Made by a program: the position numbers and the translations under genes. From contig PFOE01000081.1 in assembly GCA_002792355.1 (NCBI GenBank), positions 1-40,126 on the forward strand: DNA of 40,126 bases, written 5' to 3'. Within the stretch, counting starts at the first letter, position 1. Each line of letters starts with the position of its first letter. Shown here piece by piece: positions 32,157 through 39,586 of this stretch. The notes under the pieces were generated by a model. The model searched no databases. It was not told the origin of the DNA and saw only the letters and a list, made by a program, of their open reading frames with translations. The DNA is from Candidatus Roizmanbacteria bacterium CG_4_10_14_0_2_um_filter_36_35. Its GTDB lineage: Bacteria > Patescibacteriota > Microgenomatia > UBA1406 > GWC2-37-13.

Positions 32157-32402
32157 ATGCCTATCATAAAATCAGCCAAGAAAAAAATGAGAAAAGACAA
32201 GAAAAAAACGTTGAAAAATCTTGTTTACATCAAAGCCTATAAAGAAACATTAAAAAAGCTTAAAAAGGGCGGTAAAAATACCAAAGAACTAATTAGTCGT
32301 TTTTATTCACAGGTAGATAAAGCGGTTAAGAGTAGAATAATTCATAAAAACAAAGGCAGTAGATTAAAATCGAAAATTAGAAAATTGAAAAATTCTAAAT
32401 GA
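32157..32402 (+). CDS. rpsT: Ribosomal protein S20 (bS20)
   Basis: An 81-residue, very Lys-rich helical 30S protein. MPIIKSAKKKMRKDKKKTLKN and the C-terminal IHKNKGSRLKSKIRKL fit the family. It is apart from the main ribosomal run, preceded by a strong Shine-Dalgarno with a hairpin, and overlaps pilN by 4 bases. Confidence 0.94.
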   Translation: MPIIKSAKKKMRKDKKKTLKNLVYIKAYKETLKKLKKGGKNTKELISRFYSQVDKAVKSRIIHKNKGSRLKSKIRKLKNSK

Positions 32403-32926
32403 AATACAAGATCAATCTTTTACCGCAAAAAGAAACAACGGTCGGTGAAAAGATGATGTTTTTTTTACTGAATTATTTAAGGTACATAATTGTTATTACC
32501 CAATTGGTGGTGATTGGAGTTTTTTTTTACCGATTTCAGATAGACCAAAGAATTATTGACCTGAAAGAATCAGTCATGCAAAAAAAAGAGATTATTGAAA
32601 TTGTTTTTCCTCTTCTTCAAGAGGCTGAAAATATTGACAAAAAGGGCGGAGAAATTAATACGGTAATTAAAAAACAGCAGAACTTTGACGCGATGATAAA
32701 ATATCTTCTATCAGTTTTTCCAGAAACAGTTACTTTAATAAATCTCGAGTCGTCTGAAGATACTTTGAAAATTAACGGTAATGCTACGGATGCTCGACAG
32801 TTCCAAGCCTTTTTTGCTCTTTTGAAAAAAGAAAACCATTTTTCCAGCATTGAACTTAAGAGTATTAAAAAAACAGAAACAGGTTATAGTTTCATTATGT
32901 CGTTAAACAAATTTAGAGGATCTTAA
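32399..32926 (+). CDS. pilN: PilN-like type IV pilus assembly protein
   Basis: A 175-residue inner-membrane protein. The YKINLLPQKE start is the PilM-binding motif of PilN, followed by one membrane helix (about residues 30-50), a coiled-coil stretch and a ferredoxin-like C-terminal domain (VFPETVTLINLE...DARQFQAFFALLKK). It would form the alignment complex with PilO. No pilM is in the window. It overlaps rpsT by 4 bases. Confidence 0.85.
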   Translation: MKYKINLLPQKETTVGEKMMFFLLNYLRYIIVITQLVVIGVFFYRFQIDQRIIDLKESVMQKKEIIEIVFPLLQEAENIDKKGGEINTVIKKQQNFDAMIKYLLSVFPETVTLINLESSEDTLKINGNATDARQFQAFFALLKKENHFSSIELKSIKKTETGYSFIMSLNKFRGS

Positions 32927-32929
32927 ATT

Positions 32930-33499
32930 ATGAATCTGACGTCCATTTCAAAATCAATTTTTAACAAAAAAACAACTGACTATACTTTTTTGGTTCTATT
33001 CCTTTTTATTTTTTCTGTGTTTATAATCTTTGCCATTAATCCGTCTTTAAAGACGGCATTTTCTTTAAAAAAAGAAGAGAAAGACTTAACAAAAATCGAT
33101 TCTTTATACGAAAAAAAAATTATGGATATCTCGTTAATCCAGTCCCAAATCGAAGACAATCGGGAAAATCTTTTTCTTTTTAATGAGGCCATCTCAAAAT
33201 ATCCTGAAGTTAATAAAATGTTTAATGATGTTAAGACAATTGCTGATAAAAATCTATTGGCGATAAAAAAAGCCAGTATTGCCGACGTCAATCTCACCCA
33301 GAGCAAAAAAAAGATAGATAAGGTGCGGTTGATTATTGAGGGAAAGACAGACTTTGATAATCTTTTAGCGTTTATTAACGACTTATTTGAACAACGTAGA
33401 CTAAAAGTCGTCAATAATTTAGTAGTCAATCAAGATAGAGAAAGCACTGCCTCCGGACAGTTGGATGTAATCTTGACCATTGATGGTTTTTATCTATGA
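32930..33499 (+). CDS. pilO: PilO-like type IV pilus assembly protein
   Basis: A 189-residue protein with one membrane helix at about residues 18-38, a coiled coil, and a C-terminal ferredoxin-like fold (DKVRLIIEGKTDFDNLLAFINDLFEQRRLKVVNNL). Position directly after pilN and topology support the assignment; sequence alone is weaker. It overlaps the next small gene by 4 bases. Confidence 0.8.
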   Translation: MNLTSISKSIFNKKTTDYTFLVLFLFIFSVFIIFAINPSLKTAFSLKKEEKDLTKIDSLYEKKIMDISLIQSQIEDNRENLFLFNEAISKYPEVNKMFNDVKTIADKNLLAIKKASIADVNLTQSKKKIDKVRLIIEGKTDFDNLLAFINDLFEQRRLKVVNNLVVNQDRESTASGQLDVILTIDGFYL

Positions 33500-33681
33500 A
33501 CAAAAAAGAAGTACTATTTTTGTCTATTGGCATTTTCCTGACGGTGACCGCTTGGCTTATTGCCGATGTTTATCACGCGGCAACCGAAGAAAAAATTAAA
33601 ACTAAGATTAACATTCCTACTCTAAACAATTATAAAATAAACACAGAGCTTTTGGAGACATTAAAAAATAAACAAAAATAA
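33496..33681 (+). CDS. Small single-pass membrane protein in the pil cluster
   Basis: A 61-residue protein with one N-terminal helix (VLFLSIGIFLTVTAWLIADVY) and a short hydrophilic tail. It follows pilO with a 4-base overlap, so it is probably a component or accessory of the same complex. No family is recognised. Confidence 0.7.
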   Translation: MNKKEVLFLSIGIFLTVTAWLIADVYHAATEEKIKTKINIPTLNNYKINTELLETLKNKQK

Positions 33682-33683
33682 AA

Positions 33684-34970
33684 ATGATCTATTCGAATCT
33701 TTTTACAGGGGAAAGCAATAAAAAAATTCCTACTTTGTTAGGGATCTCTTTAATTGTTTTTATTGTGGTTTTCTTTTTTGGTCTGATGAACAAATCAGCC
33801 CTGCCTTCAAGAGCAAGTAAGATCAATATCAAAAGAACAGAAGTGACCAATCTTAGCCCAATCCAAGTCACTATCTATTGGCAGACCGATTCCAAGGAAA
33901 CCGGCTGGATTGTCTACGGAGAAAAAAAAGACGAACTGACTGGAATTGTCTTTGACGACAGGGATGTCAGTGAAAAAAAAGGCGTTTATCAGAATCACTA
34001 TGTCACTATTCGTAATTTAAAACCAGGGAACCATTATTACTATGCGGTGATATCGCGGAATCAAAAAATAATCAAGCCCGATGGCAGTTTTTTTGAGTTT
34101 GCAACGCCTAAAAATTCTTCGGCGAAAACCAAGATCGACCCGGCCACAGGCAAAGTATTGGAAGCTAATTTAAATCCACTTATCAATGTGATTGTTTTGC
34201 TTTACGTTGACGAAAATACTGTTCCTTTATCGACAGTTACAAAAGATTCAGGCGAATGGCTCATACCTTTAAACTCCTTTTACGATAAATCAACTTTAGA
34301 TGAAAAGAGCTTTTCCGGAGGAGAAAGAGCGAGAGTGGAAATTATAAGCGAAAACAGCGGAATATCAACAATCACTAGTAAATTAAGCGATCTGGCTCTA
34401 AATGCCGAAACGGTTATCATCGGAAAAAATTATAATTTTATCGAAACAAACGATGTCTTGTCAGCTTCGACTGGCTTTAAAAACAGTAGTGACATCGATG
34501 TAGATATAATTTATCCTCAAGAAAGATCTCTAATACCTGGAAGAAAACCATTGATAAAAGGGATATCATTACCTGGAATAGAGATTCTCATCACTATTAA
34601 TTCTCCAAAAACCTATTCTGCCAAAATTACCAGCGATAAGAACGGCAATTGGAGCTATCTCATTCCTGACGATCTAAATTTAGGACAGCATACGATTACG
34701 ATTAAAACTAAGGATAGACAGGGAAAAGAAATCATTATCTCGAGAAACTTTACCATCGTTGCCAATGAAGGGCCGGAAGGAAAGGTTTTGGGAACAGCTA
34801 GCGGAGAACCAACGATTACTTCAAATCCTTCGTCGAGTCCGACTGTTTACGTTTATCCGACGCTGACACCGACGGCGGCACCTCCCGTTTCGGGATTTTT
34901 TAATCTGTCGCCCATTATTGGAGGTTTGTCCTTAATAATTTTAGGAGGAGGGATTCTCCTTGTTTTCTGA
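33684..34970 (+). CDS. Surface protein with fibronectin III-like and Ig-like regions
   Basis: A 428-residue protein. An N-terminal membrane helix (about residues 20-37) precedes a fibronectin III or purple-acid-phosphatase N-terminal-like region (YWQTDSKETGWIVYGEK; NHYVTIRNLKPGNHYYYAVI). A central beta-rich region with DPATGKVLEANLNPL, then an Ig-like region (VDIIYPQERSLIPGRKPLIKG...DKNGNWSYLIPDD), a short Ser/Pro/Thr stalk and a C-terminal hydrophobic helix follow. It may be anchored at both ends. It follows the pil genes by 2 bases and is probably part of the pilus or cell-surface unit; function otherwise unknown. Confidence 0.8.
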   Translation: MIYSNLFTGESNKKIPTLLGISLIVFIVVFFFGLMNKSALPSRASKINIKRTEVTNLSPIQVTIYWQTDSKETGWIVYGEKKDELTGIVFDDRDVSEKKGVYQNHYVTIRNLKPGNHYYYAVISRNQKIIKPDGSFFEFATPKNSSAKTKIDPATGKVLEANLNPLINVIVLLYVDENTVPLSTVTKDSGEWLIPLNSFYDKSTLDEKSFSGGERARVEIISENSGISTITSKLSDLALNAETVIIGKNYNFIETNDVLSASTGFKNSSDIDVDIIYPQERSLIPGRKPLIKGISLPGIEILITINSPKTYSAKITSDKNGNWSYLIPDDLNLGQHTITIKTKDRQGKEIIISRNFTIVANEGPEGKVLGTASGEPTITSNPSSSPTVYVYPTLTPTAAPPVSGFFNLSPIIGGLSLIILGGGILLVF

Positions 34971-34995
34971 TAATAGTTTTTAATAGAATAATATT

Positions 34996-35649
34996 ATGAA
35001 TGTTTTTTCAATACTGTCTTATATTAACAAGATAAGTTTATTCGTTTTCTTTATTACGGCTGGATTTTTATTTTATCAAGTCTATCTTTTTCGGAAAGAA
35101 TCATCGTCAGAACGAAACAAACCAAATATTCCTGATTTTAACAAAAATATTAAGATTGACGTACTGAACTATACTAAGTTACCGATGTCTTTGACTAATA
35201 CCTCTGTTCCTATAAAAAAAGAAAACAAGACTTTATTAATAAGTGTTTCTGCTTTGGCGTTTTTGACGCTAGTTTTATTCTTTATTATTAGTATGCGGTC
35301 GTTTTCGCAGCCTTCACCAGATAACATTACTGTTAATATTACCAAGCCGACCAATAAACCGACCAGTTCGCCAACGCCGGTCGATGAAATAAATCTATCT
35401 CCTACAGTTAAACCAACAACGACTTTAACTCCAAGTCCAACACCAACGATATTATCCAAAGCATCGCCTTCTCCAACAGAAGTAATTTTAGCCGTTATCA
35501 GTCCTTCATCAGAGCCGGAAGTAACATCGTCATCAGTTACGGTTTCTCCTACGAAAATAACCAGCTTACCGACGACAGGAATAATTGATAGAGGATTAGT
35601 GATTTTTGCCGTGGCTTCGCTTTTAATCCTGTTTTCCTTTGTCTTTTAA
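34996..35649 (+). CDS. Surface protein with Thr/Pro stalk and LPTTG motif
   Basis: A 217-residue protein. Two hydrophobic segments (about residues 10-28 and 76-94) precede a Thr/Pro/Ser-rich region, then LPTTG (191-195) and a hydrophobic C-terminus (LVIFAVASLLILFSFVF). LPxTG plus a helix is the sortase signal, but the usual basic tail is missing. No sortase is in the window. The 3' end overlaps the convergent LCP gene by 27 bases. Confidence 0.75.
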   Translation: MNVFSILSYINKISLFVFFITAGFLFYQVYLFRKESSSERNKPNIPDFNKNIKIDVLNYTKLPMSLTNTSVPIKKENKTLLISVSALAFLTLVLFFIISMRSFSQPSPDNITVNITKPTNKPTSSPTPVDEINLSPTVKPTTTLTPSPTPTILSKASPSPTEVILAVISPSSEPEVTSSSVTVSPTKITSLPTTGIIDRGLVIFAVASLLILFSFVF

Positions 35650-36666
35650 CCTTTCACAGTTCTGTTGGGATTTTAGATAGCAGCTTATGTATTGGCGTAT
35701 AAGAGAATAGTCGTTTTGATTAGGAATCAATACCCAGAGACCGTTGTAGTCGTTGGATGATAAGGAAGGGTTGGTAAAAAAGTCTTCGTTTAAGGTAATC
35801 TTATCTTGTTTAAAGTTTCCCTTAAAAACAACATTTTTAGCAATAATGGCGGCTTGTTGATTGGTGATATCGCGTTTCACTAATTTATCGATAATGCCAT
35901 ATAACTGTTGATAAGTTTTTAAGTTTAATTTTTTAACCAAACCTAAAAGTTTATTTTTAGCCGCTTCAATTATTTTTTGCTGGCGATTTTCGCGGGCAAA
36001 GTCAGTTCCTTCTTTGCCTTCGGCATTACGGGATCGGACGAACTTCAAAGCAGTTTCTCCACTCATGTGAGCTTTTCCTTTGCTAAAAGAAATCGTTTCG
36101 TAACGGCAGGCGTAGGTTTTATCGTCGCCACAATCATCATTTTCACGGCCTACAATTGGGAATTTTTTATCTATAAAAGAATTGTCCACTTCAACATCGA
36201 CACCGCCTACAAAGTCGACCAATTCTTTGAATTGATTAAAGTCGATTACAGCTGAATATTGAATAGGCAAGCCAACAATTGCTTCGATTTCCGCCTTAGA
36301 CAAAATAAACCCGCCGCCTCCGGGTTTTTTTGCCTCGCCATAAGCATAGGCAGAATTAATTTTGTCATTCAGAGTTTCGCTCCAGATGTCGCGTGGGATA
36401 GAGATAGTAATTAATTTGTTTATTTTGAAGTTATAATTGGCAACGACGATGGAATCAGAAAGATTTGGTCCGTCGTGGTTACCACCAGCAATACCCAAAA
36501 GAAGAATGTTGACTTGATCATCATAAATCTTAAGCGAATCTTTTGAAAAAAGAGCTTTAATAATGGAGATTTTTAAAGTTTTGTTGATAAAAACTAGGTA
36601 AGGACGAATAATAAGAATAAAGATTAACAAAACTAAGGCACAGGCAATAATAATTTTCAATTTCAT
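35623..36666 (-). CDS. LytR-CpsA-Psr (LCP) family glycopolymer ligase
   Basis: A 347-residue membrane-anchored protein. An N-terminal helix (residues 3-22) is followed by the LCP domain: NILLLGIAGGNHDGPNLSDSI, ITISIPRDIW, KINSAYAYGE, and later ALKFVRSRNAEGKEGTDFARENRQQ with the Arg and Asp residues used in pyrophosphate binding. The enzyme would transfer lipid-linked glycan to peptidoglycan or protein. It fits with the glycan cluster at 21461-29624. It is divergent from the helicase gene across a 31-base gap. Confidence 0.93.
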   Translation of the reverse strand: MKLKIIIACALVLLIFILIIRPYLVFINKTLKISIIKALFSKDSLKIYDDQVNILLLGIAGGNHDGPNLSDSIVVANYNFKINKLITISIPRDIWSETLNDKINSAYAYGEAKKPGGGGFILSKAEIEAIVGLPIQYSAVIDFNQFKELVDFVGGVDVEVDNSFIDKKFPIVGRENDDCGDDKTYACRYETISFSKGKAHMSGETALKFVRSRNAEGKEGTDFARENRQQKIIEAAKNKLLGLVKKLNLKTYQQLYGIIDKLVKRDITNQQAAIIAKNVVFKGNFKQDKITLNEDFFTNPSLSSNDYNGLWVLIPNQNDYSLIRQYISCYLKSQQNCERLKDKGKQD

Positions 36667-36683
36667 AAGATTTAATTTTCAAA

Positions 36684-36693
36684 TATAATTATA
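36684..36693. promoter_or_regulatory. Palindromic -10 element shared by divergent genes
   Basis: TATAATTATA is a perfect palindrome, so each strand reads TATAAT. It lies in the 31-base gap between the LCP gene (minus, ATG ending at 36666) and the helicase (plus, ATG at 36698), the only space for both promoters. No convincing -35 is seen on either strand. On the plus strand the helicase transcript would be almost leaderless. Confidence 0.55.
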
Positions 36694-36697
36694 CTTT

Positions 36698-38449
36698 ATG
36701 TCGACTGATATTCTTGTCCATTTAAATACCCAGCAAAAAGAGGCGGTGTTTTATCGTCAAGGCAGTTCGATCATTTTGGCAGGAGCTGGTAGTGGCAAAA
36801 CCCGAGTACTTGTTGCCAAGGTGATTAACTTAATAAAGAACCACCGGGCCAATCCCAAATCAATTCTAATGATTACATTTACTAATAAAGCCGCCAGTGA
36901 AATGAAGGCGAGAATCGGTCTCAGTTATTCATTAGGATATGTCGGTACTTTTCACTCTTTTTGCGCCAGAGTGCTTCGCATCGATGGCCAGTTTTCCGGG
37001 TTAAAAAAAAACTTTCTTATTTATGACGAAGAAGACCAGATTGCTTTAATTAAGTCAGTTTTAAAAAAAACCCAGTTGAATAAAAAATACACGCCGTCTT
37101 ATTTTTTAAATAGAATCTCATCGGCAAAGAATCAATTGATAGGTCCGGAAAAATATCTGGAAGTTTTTTCCGATCATGCTTCAGCCGATACGGCAACAGT
37201 GTATCAAGGTTACCAGAAAGAGCTAAAAGAAAATAATGCCTTGGATTTTGACGACTTAATTAATATGACAATAAAATTGTTTACCAAAAATAAGCAAATA
37301 TTAGATAAATATCAGGAAAAATACCGCCATATCTTGGTCGATGAATTTCAAGATACCAATTATGTTCAATATCTTCTTACTAAACTATTAGGAGAGAAAT
37401 ATAAAAACATTACTGTCGTTGGTGATTTTTCCCAAAGCATTTATTCCTGGCGGGGAGCAGAGATAAAAAACCTGGAAAAATTTAAGAAAGATTTTCCCAA
37501 GACAAAAGTTTTTTATCTGGAGAAAAATTACCGATCTAGCCAGACGATTCTTGATTTTGCTTACCAGGTAATTTCGAAAAACCAGACTCACCCGATTCTT
37601 TCTCTTTATACCGACAAAAAAGGCGGCGAAGAAGTGACTTTTTATGAAGCAGTGACCGAGGAAGACGAAGGGATTTATATTGCCAATTCAATCAACGATT
37701 TGAAAAAAAAATACCGTCTAGACGAAATGGCGGTTCTTTACAGGATTAATGCCCAGTCGCGGGCGATCGAGGAAGTCTTTTTGCACTTTGGTATTCATTA
37801 TGTTTTAATCGGAGGAACGAGGTTTTATGAAAGAAAAGAGATTAAAGACATCTTGAGTTATTTGCGGTTGTTGATTAATCCGGTTGACAGGTTATCAAAG
37901 GAAAGAATTATTAAACTAGGCAAAAGTCGGTGGGAAAAGTTTAAGAAATATTATGAGGAAAATAAAGAGTCGGTTGTCAATAAAAATACCGATAAAATGA
38001 TTGAGGAAATTTTTCAGGTGACTGATTATCTAAAAATGTATGATCCAGAACAAGAAGAGGATTATTCCTGCTTGGAAAATATCAAAGAATTGAAGTCGGT
38101 GGCGATTGCTTTTCCATCTCTCGGCGAGTTTTTGGAGCAGGTAGCACTCGTTGAGTCGGAATATTTTGAAGGAGAAAAAAATTCTAATAATAAAAACGGT
38201 GTCAGACTAATGACTTTACATCAAGCTAAGGGATTGGAGTTCCCGATTGTTTTTGTCGTTGGCGTCGAAGATGGGATACTGCCTCATTCGCGGTCGATTG
38301 ATGATATCTATTCTTTAGAAGAAGAACGAAGGCTATTTTATGTTGGAATAACCAGAGCAAAAGAAAGACTTTATATTACATATACTCGTCAGCGTTTTAT
38401 TTTCGGTCAGCGTAACTATTCTGTCAAGTCAAGATTTTTAGAGGAATGA
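36698..38449 (+). CDS. uvrD: Compact PcrA/UvrD-type DNA helicase
   Basis: A 583-residue superfamily 1A helicase; usual PcrA or UvrD have about 720. Walker A GAGSGKT (28-34), ITFTNKAASEMKAR, VGTFHSF, ILVDEFQDTNYVQY, VVGDFSQSIYSWRGA, EKNYRSS, MTLHQAKGLEF and RRLFYVGITRAKERLY are in order. The shortening falls mostly in the 2B domain and in the absent C-terminal tail. Expected to act in repair or in clearing of stalled forks. It has a leaderless-like start with TATAAT ending 8 bases upstream. A different gene from the helicase-nuclease at 892-3795. Confidence 0.94.
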   Translation: MSTDILVHLNTQQKEAVFYRQGSSIILAGAGSGKTRVLVAKVINLIKNHRANPKSILMITFTNKAASEMKARIGLSYSLGYVGTFHSFCARVLRIDGQFSGLKKNFLIYDEEDQIALIKSVLKKTQLNKKYTPSYFLNRISSAKNQLIGPEKYLEVFSDHASADTATVYQGYQKELKENNALDFDDLINMTIKLFTKNKQILDKYQEKYRHILVDEFQDTNYVQYLLTKLLGEKYKNITVVGDFSQSIYSWRGAEIKNLEKFKKDFPKTKVFYLEKNYRSSQTILDFAYQVISKNQTHPILSLYTDKKGGEEVTFYEAVTEEDEGIYIANSINDLKKKYRLDEMAVLYRINAQSRAIEEVFLHFGIHYVLIGGTRFYERKEIKDILSYLRLLINPVDRLSKERIIKLGKSRWEKFKKYYEENKESVVNKNTDKMIEEIFQVTDYLKMYDPEQEEDYSCLENIKELKSVAIAFPSLGEFLEQVALVESEYFEGEKNSNNKNGVRLMTLHQAKGLEFPIVFVVGVEDGILPHSRSIDDIYSLEEERRLFYVGITRAKERLYITYTRQRFIFGQRNYSVKSRFLEE

Positions 38450-38500
38450 AGGTTTGTGTTGCTTCTCTTGATAGGTGTAAATTTACTTTTTGTTCTTAAA

Positions 38501-38896
38501 TTAATTTCCAAATAACCATTGCCAAAAAGTTCTCTTTTTTATCACTGATTTTTGGATTTTTTTTGTCCTTGATACAATTTTTGTTAGTTGAGGTGTAAGC
38601 ATAGCCGTTGGTGAAAGAGTGATTGTTGGGATTGGTGTCTTAGTTGGAATCGGCGTCCAAGTTGGCCAAGGAATTGGAGTATTGATTGGTGGATTATAAA
38701 CAGGTGCTGATTCTTGAATTCCTTGAACAGTCCCTCCATTATGACAATGTCTTTCATTCCAAGGAACTCCCCAAGAATCGCAATTAGTTCTACAATAATG
38801 ACATCCGTCTGCCGCGGTTCTTCCAGGATGAGCGAAAACAGAATTACTAAAAATAAGCGGAACTGTAAGAATTAAAAGGAAAAATAATTTCCTCAT
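38501..38896 (-). CDS. Secreted YHYH-like protein with Pro/Thr stalk
   Basis: A 131-residue protein. A signal peptide (MRKLFFLLILTVPLIFSNSVFA) precedes HPGRTAADGCHYCRTNC and RHCHNGG, a Cys/His pattern similar to YHYH-domain proteins and possibly metal binding. A Pro/Thr-rich stalk (about residues 68-100) and a basic/aromatic C-terminus (KKRTFWQWLFGN) follow. Function is not known. A promoter with TATAAT 6 bases from the ATG gives a leaderless-like start. Confidence 0.75.
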   Translation of the reverse strand: MRKLFFLLILTVPLIFSNSVFAHPGRTAADGCHYCRTNCDSWGVPWNERHCHNGGTVQGIQESAPVYNPPINTPIPWPTWTPIPTKTPIPTITLSPTAMLTPQLTKIVSRTKKIQKSVIKKRTFWQWLFGN

Positions 38897-38902
38897 GGAG
38901 CA

Positions 38903-38931
38903 ATTATACTACTCTTGTAGTTTATAGTCTA
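38903..38931 (-). promoter_or_regulatory. Promoter of the YHYH-like gene, leaderless arrangement
   Basis: On the minus strand, TAGACT (38931-38926), a 17-base spacer and a perfect TATAAT (38908-38903) lie 6 bases from the ATG. The transcript would start at or near the A of the start codon. Confidence 0.6.
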
Positions 38932-39021
38932 CAAAAGATAGCTAATAATGGGTTTATTTATTGTCGTTTATAAACAACAAATTATAATTATTTTTCTTTT
39001 TATTTTTTAATTTTACAAAAT

Positions 39022-39030
39022 TGCTATAAT
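39022..39030 (+). promoter_or_regulatory. Extended -10 element upstream of a candidate RNA
   Basis: TGCTATAAT fits the extended -10 consensus TGnTATAAT exactly. No good -35 is present. It faces the structured stretch at 39044-39127 and no ORF on the same strand follows for 450 bases. Confidence 0.5.
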
Positions 39031-39036
39031 TGATTC

Positions 39037-39127
39037 AGAATTGATCTTCCTAAACTCAATAAAAGTTGAGCATGGGAAAAACGGTCATAAATCGAAAGGT
39101 TTATGGATTTTTTCGAACCGAAAAGAT
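39037..39127 (+). ncRNA. Candidate structured RNA in the intergenic region
   Basis: The 293-base gap 38897-39189 between two minus-strand genes holds this. CTCAA (39055-39059) pairs with TTGAG (39066-39070), with TTCC/GGAA outside; CATAAATC (39086-39093) pairs with GGTTTATG (39098-39105) around a GAAA tetraloop and is followed by six T residues. CGGT/ACCG (39082-39085, 39117-39120) and ATCTT/AAGAT (39044-39048, 39123-39127) could close a three-way junction. The GAAA stem with T-run could instead be a terminator, giving a small RNA of about 75 bases. I do not recognise the family. Confidence 0.4.
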
Positions 39128-39189
39128 ATTGTCAAGTTTTATAAGTAAATGCTTTGAATTAGTAAAATCAATTTCTGGTGTTTTCCTTG

Positions 39190-39465
39190 TTAGAATTTAT
39201 TTTTAGGACACGAGGCAAAAGAACAAGAAGGAGCTACTCTGCCAACATATGAACCATCTGGGCATCTTTTGACATCCATAGTACATCTGACATTATTTTT
39301 ATTTGAGGGTTTTTTAAACCATAGTGTAGGAATTGCAGGAGAAATTTTATCTAAATTTTTAGGAATTTTATTTGATACACCTTTTTTGAAATAGAAAGTT
39401 ATTGATAGAATAATTATTGCAAGTCCAAGAATAACTAAAAAAGCAAGTTTTATGTTAATTTTCAT
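39190..39465 (-). CDS. Small membrane-anchored protein with C-terminal Cys motif
   Basis: A 91-residue protein. One N-terminal membrane helix (residues 7-26), a linker, then CTMDVKRCPDGSYVGR followed by PSCSFASCP, four cysteines in a short C-terminal domain. The CPDGSYVGR pattern recurs in small exported bacterial proteins of unknown function and probably forms a disulfide knot. It is monocistronic. The neighbouring small exported gene (38501-38896) is of a different family. Confidence 0.7.
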   Translation of the reverse strand: MKINIKLAFLVILGLAIIILSITFYFKKGVSNKIPKNLDKISPAIPTLWFKKPSNKNNVRCTMDVKRCPDGSYVGRVAPSCSFASCPKNKF

Positions 39466-39471
39466 ACTTCA

Positions 39472-39497
39472 ATGTAATCACTTGATGTTAATTACAT
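39472..39497. promoter_or_regulatory. Inverted repeat upstream of the Cys-motif gene
   Basis: ATGTAAT (39472-39478) and ATTACAT (39491-39497) form a 7-base inverted repeat with a 12-base spacer, close to the start of the minus-strand gene. It could be an operator. Nothing else supports this. Confidence 0.3.
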
Positions 39498-39527
39498 ACT
39501 ACTACAATATACTATATAAGCAATTGA

Positions 39528-39556
39528 TTGATTTTTAAAAAGTTGGAGAGTATAAT
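39528..39556 (+). promoter_or_regulatory. Sigma70-type promoter of the large secreted protein
   Basis: TTGATT (39528-39533), a 17-base spacer and a perfect TATAAT (39551-39556). Transcription would start near 39563, about 24 bases before the ATG at 39587. An ATG at 39558 opens a 10-codon frame ending in an ATGA overlap with the main start, but it lies upstream of the predicted transcript start. Confidence 0.7.
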
Positions 39557-39586
39557 AATGAAATCTTGTTTTATAAGATTACAACA

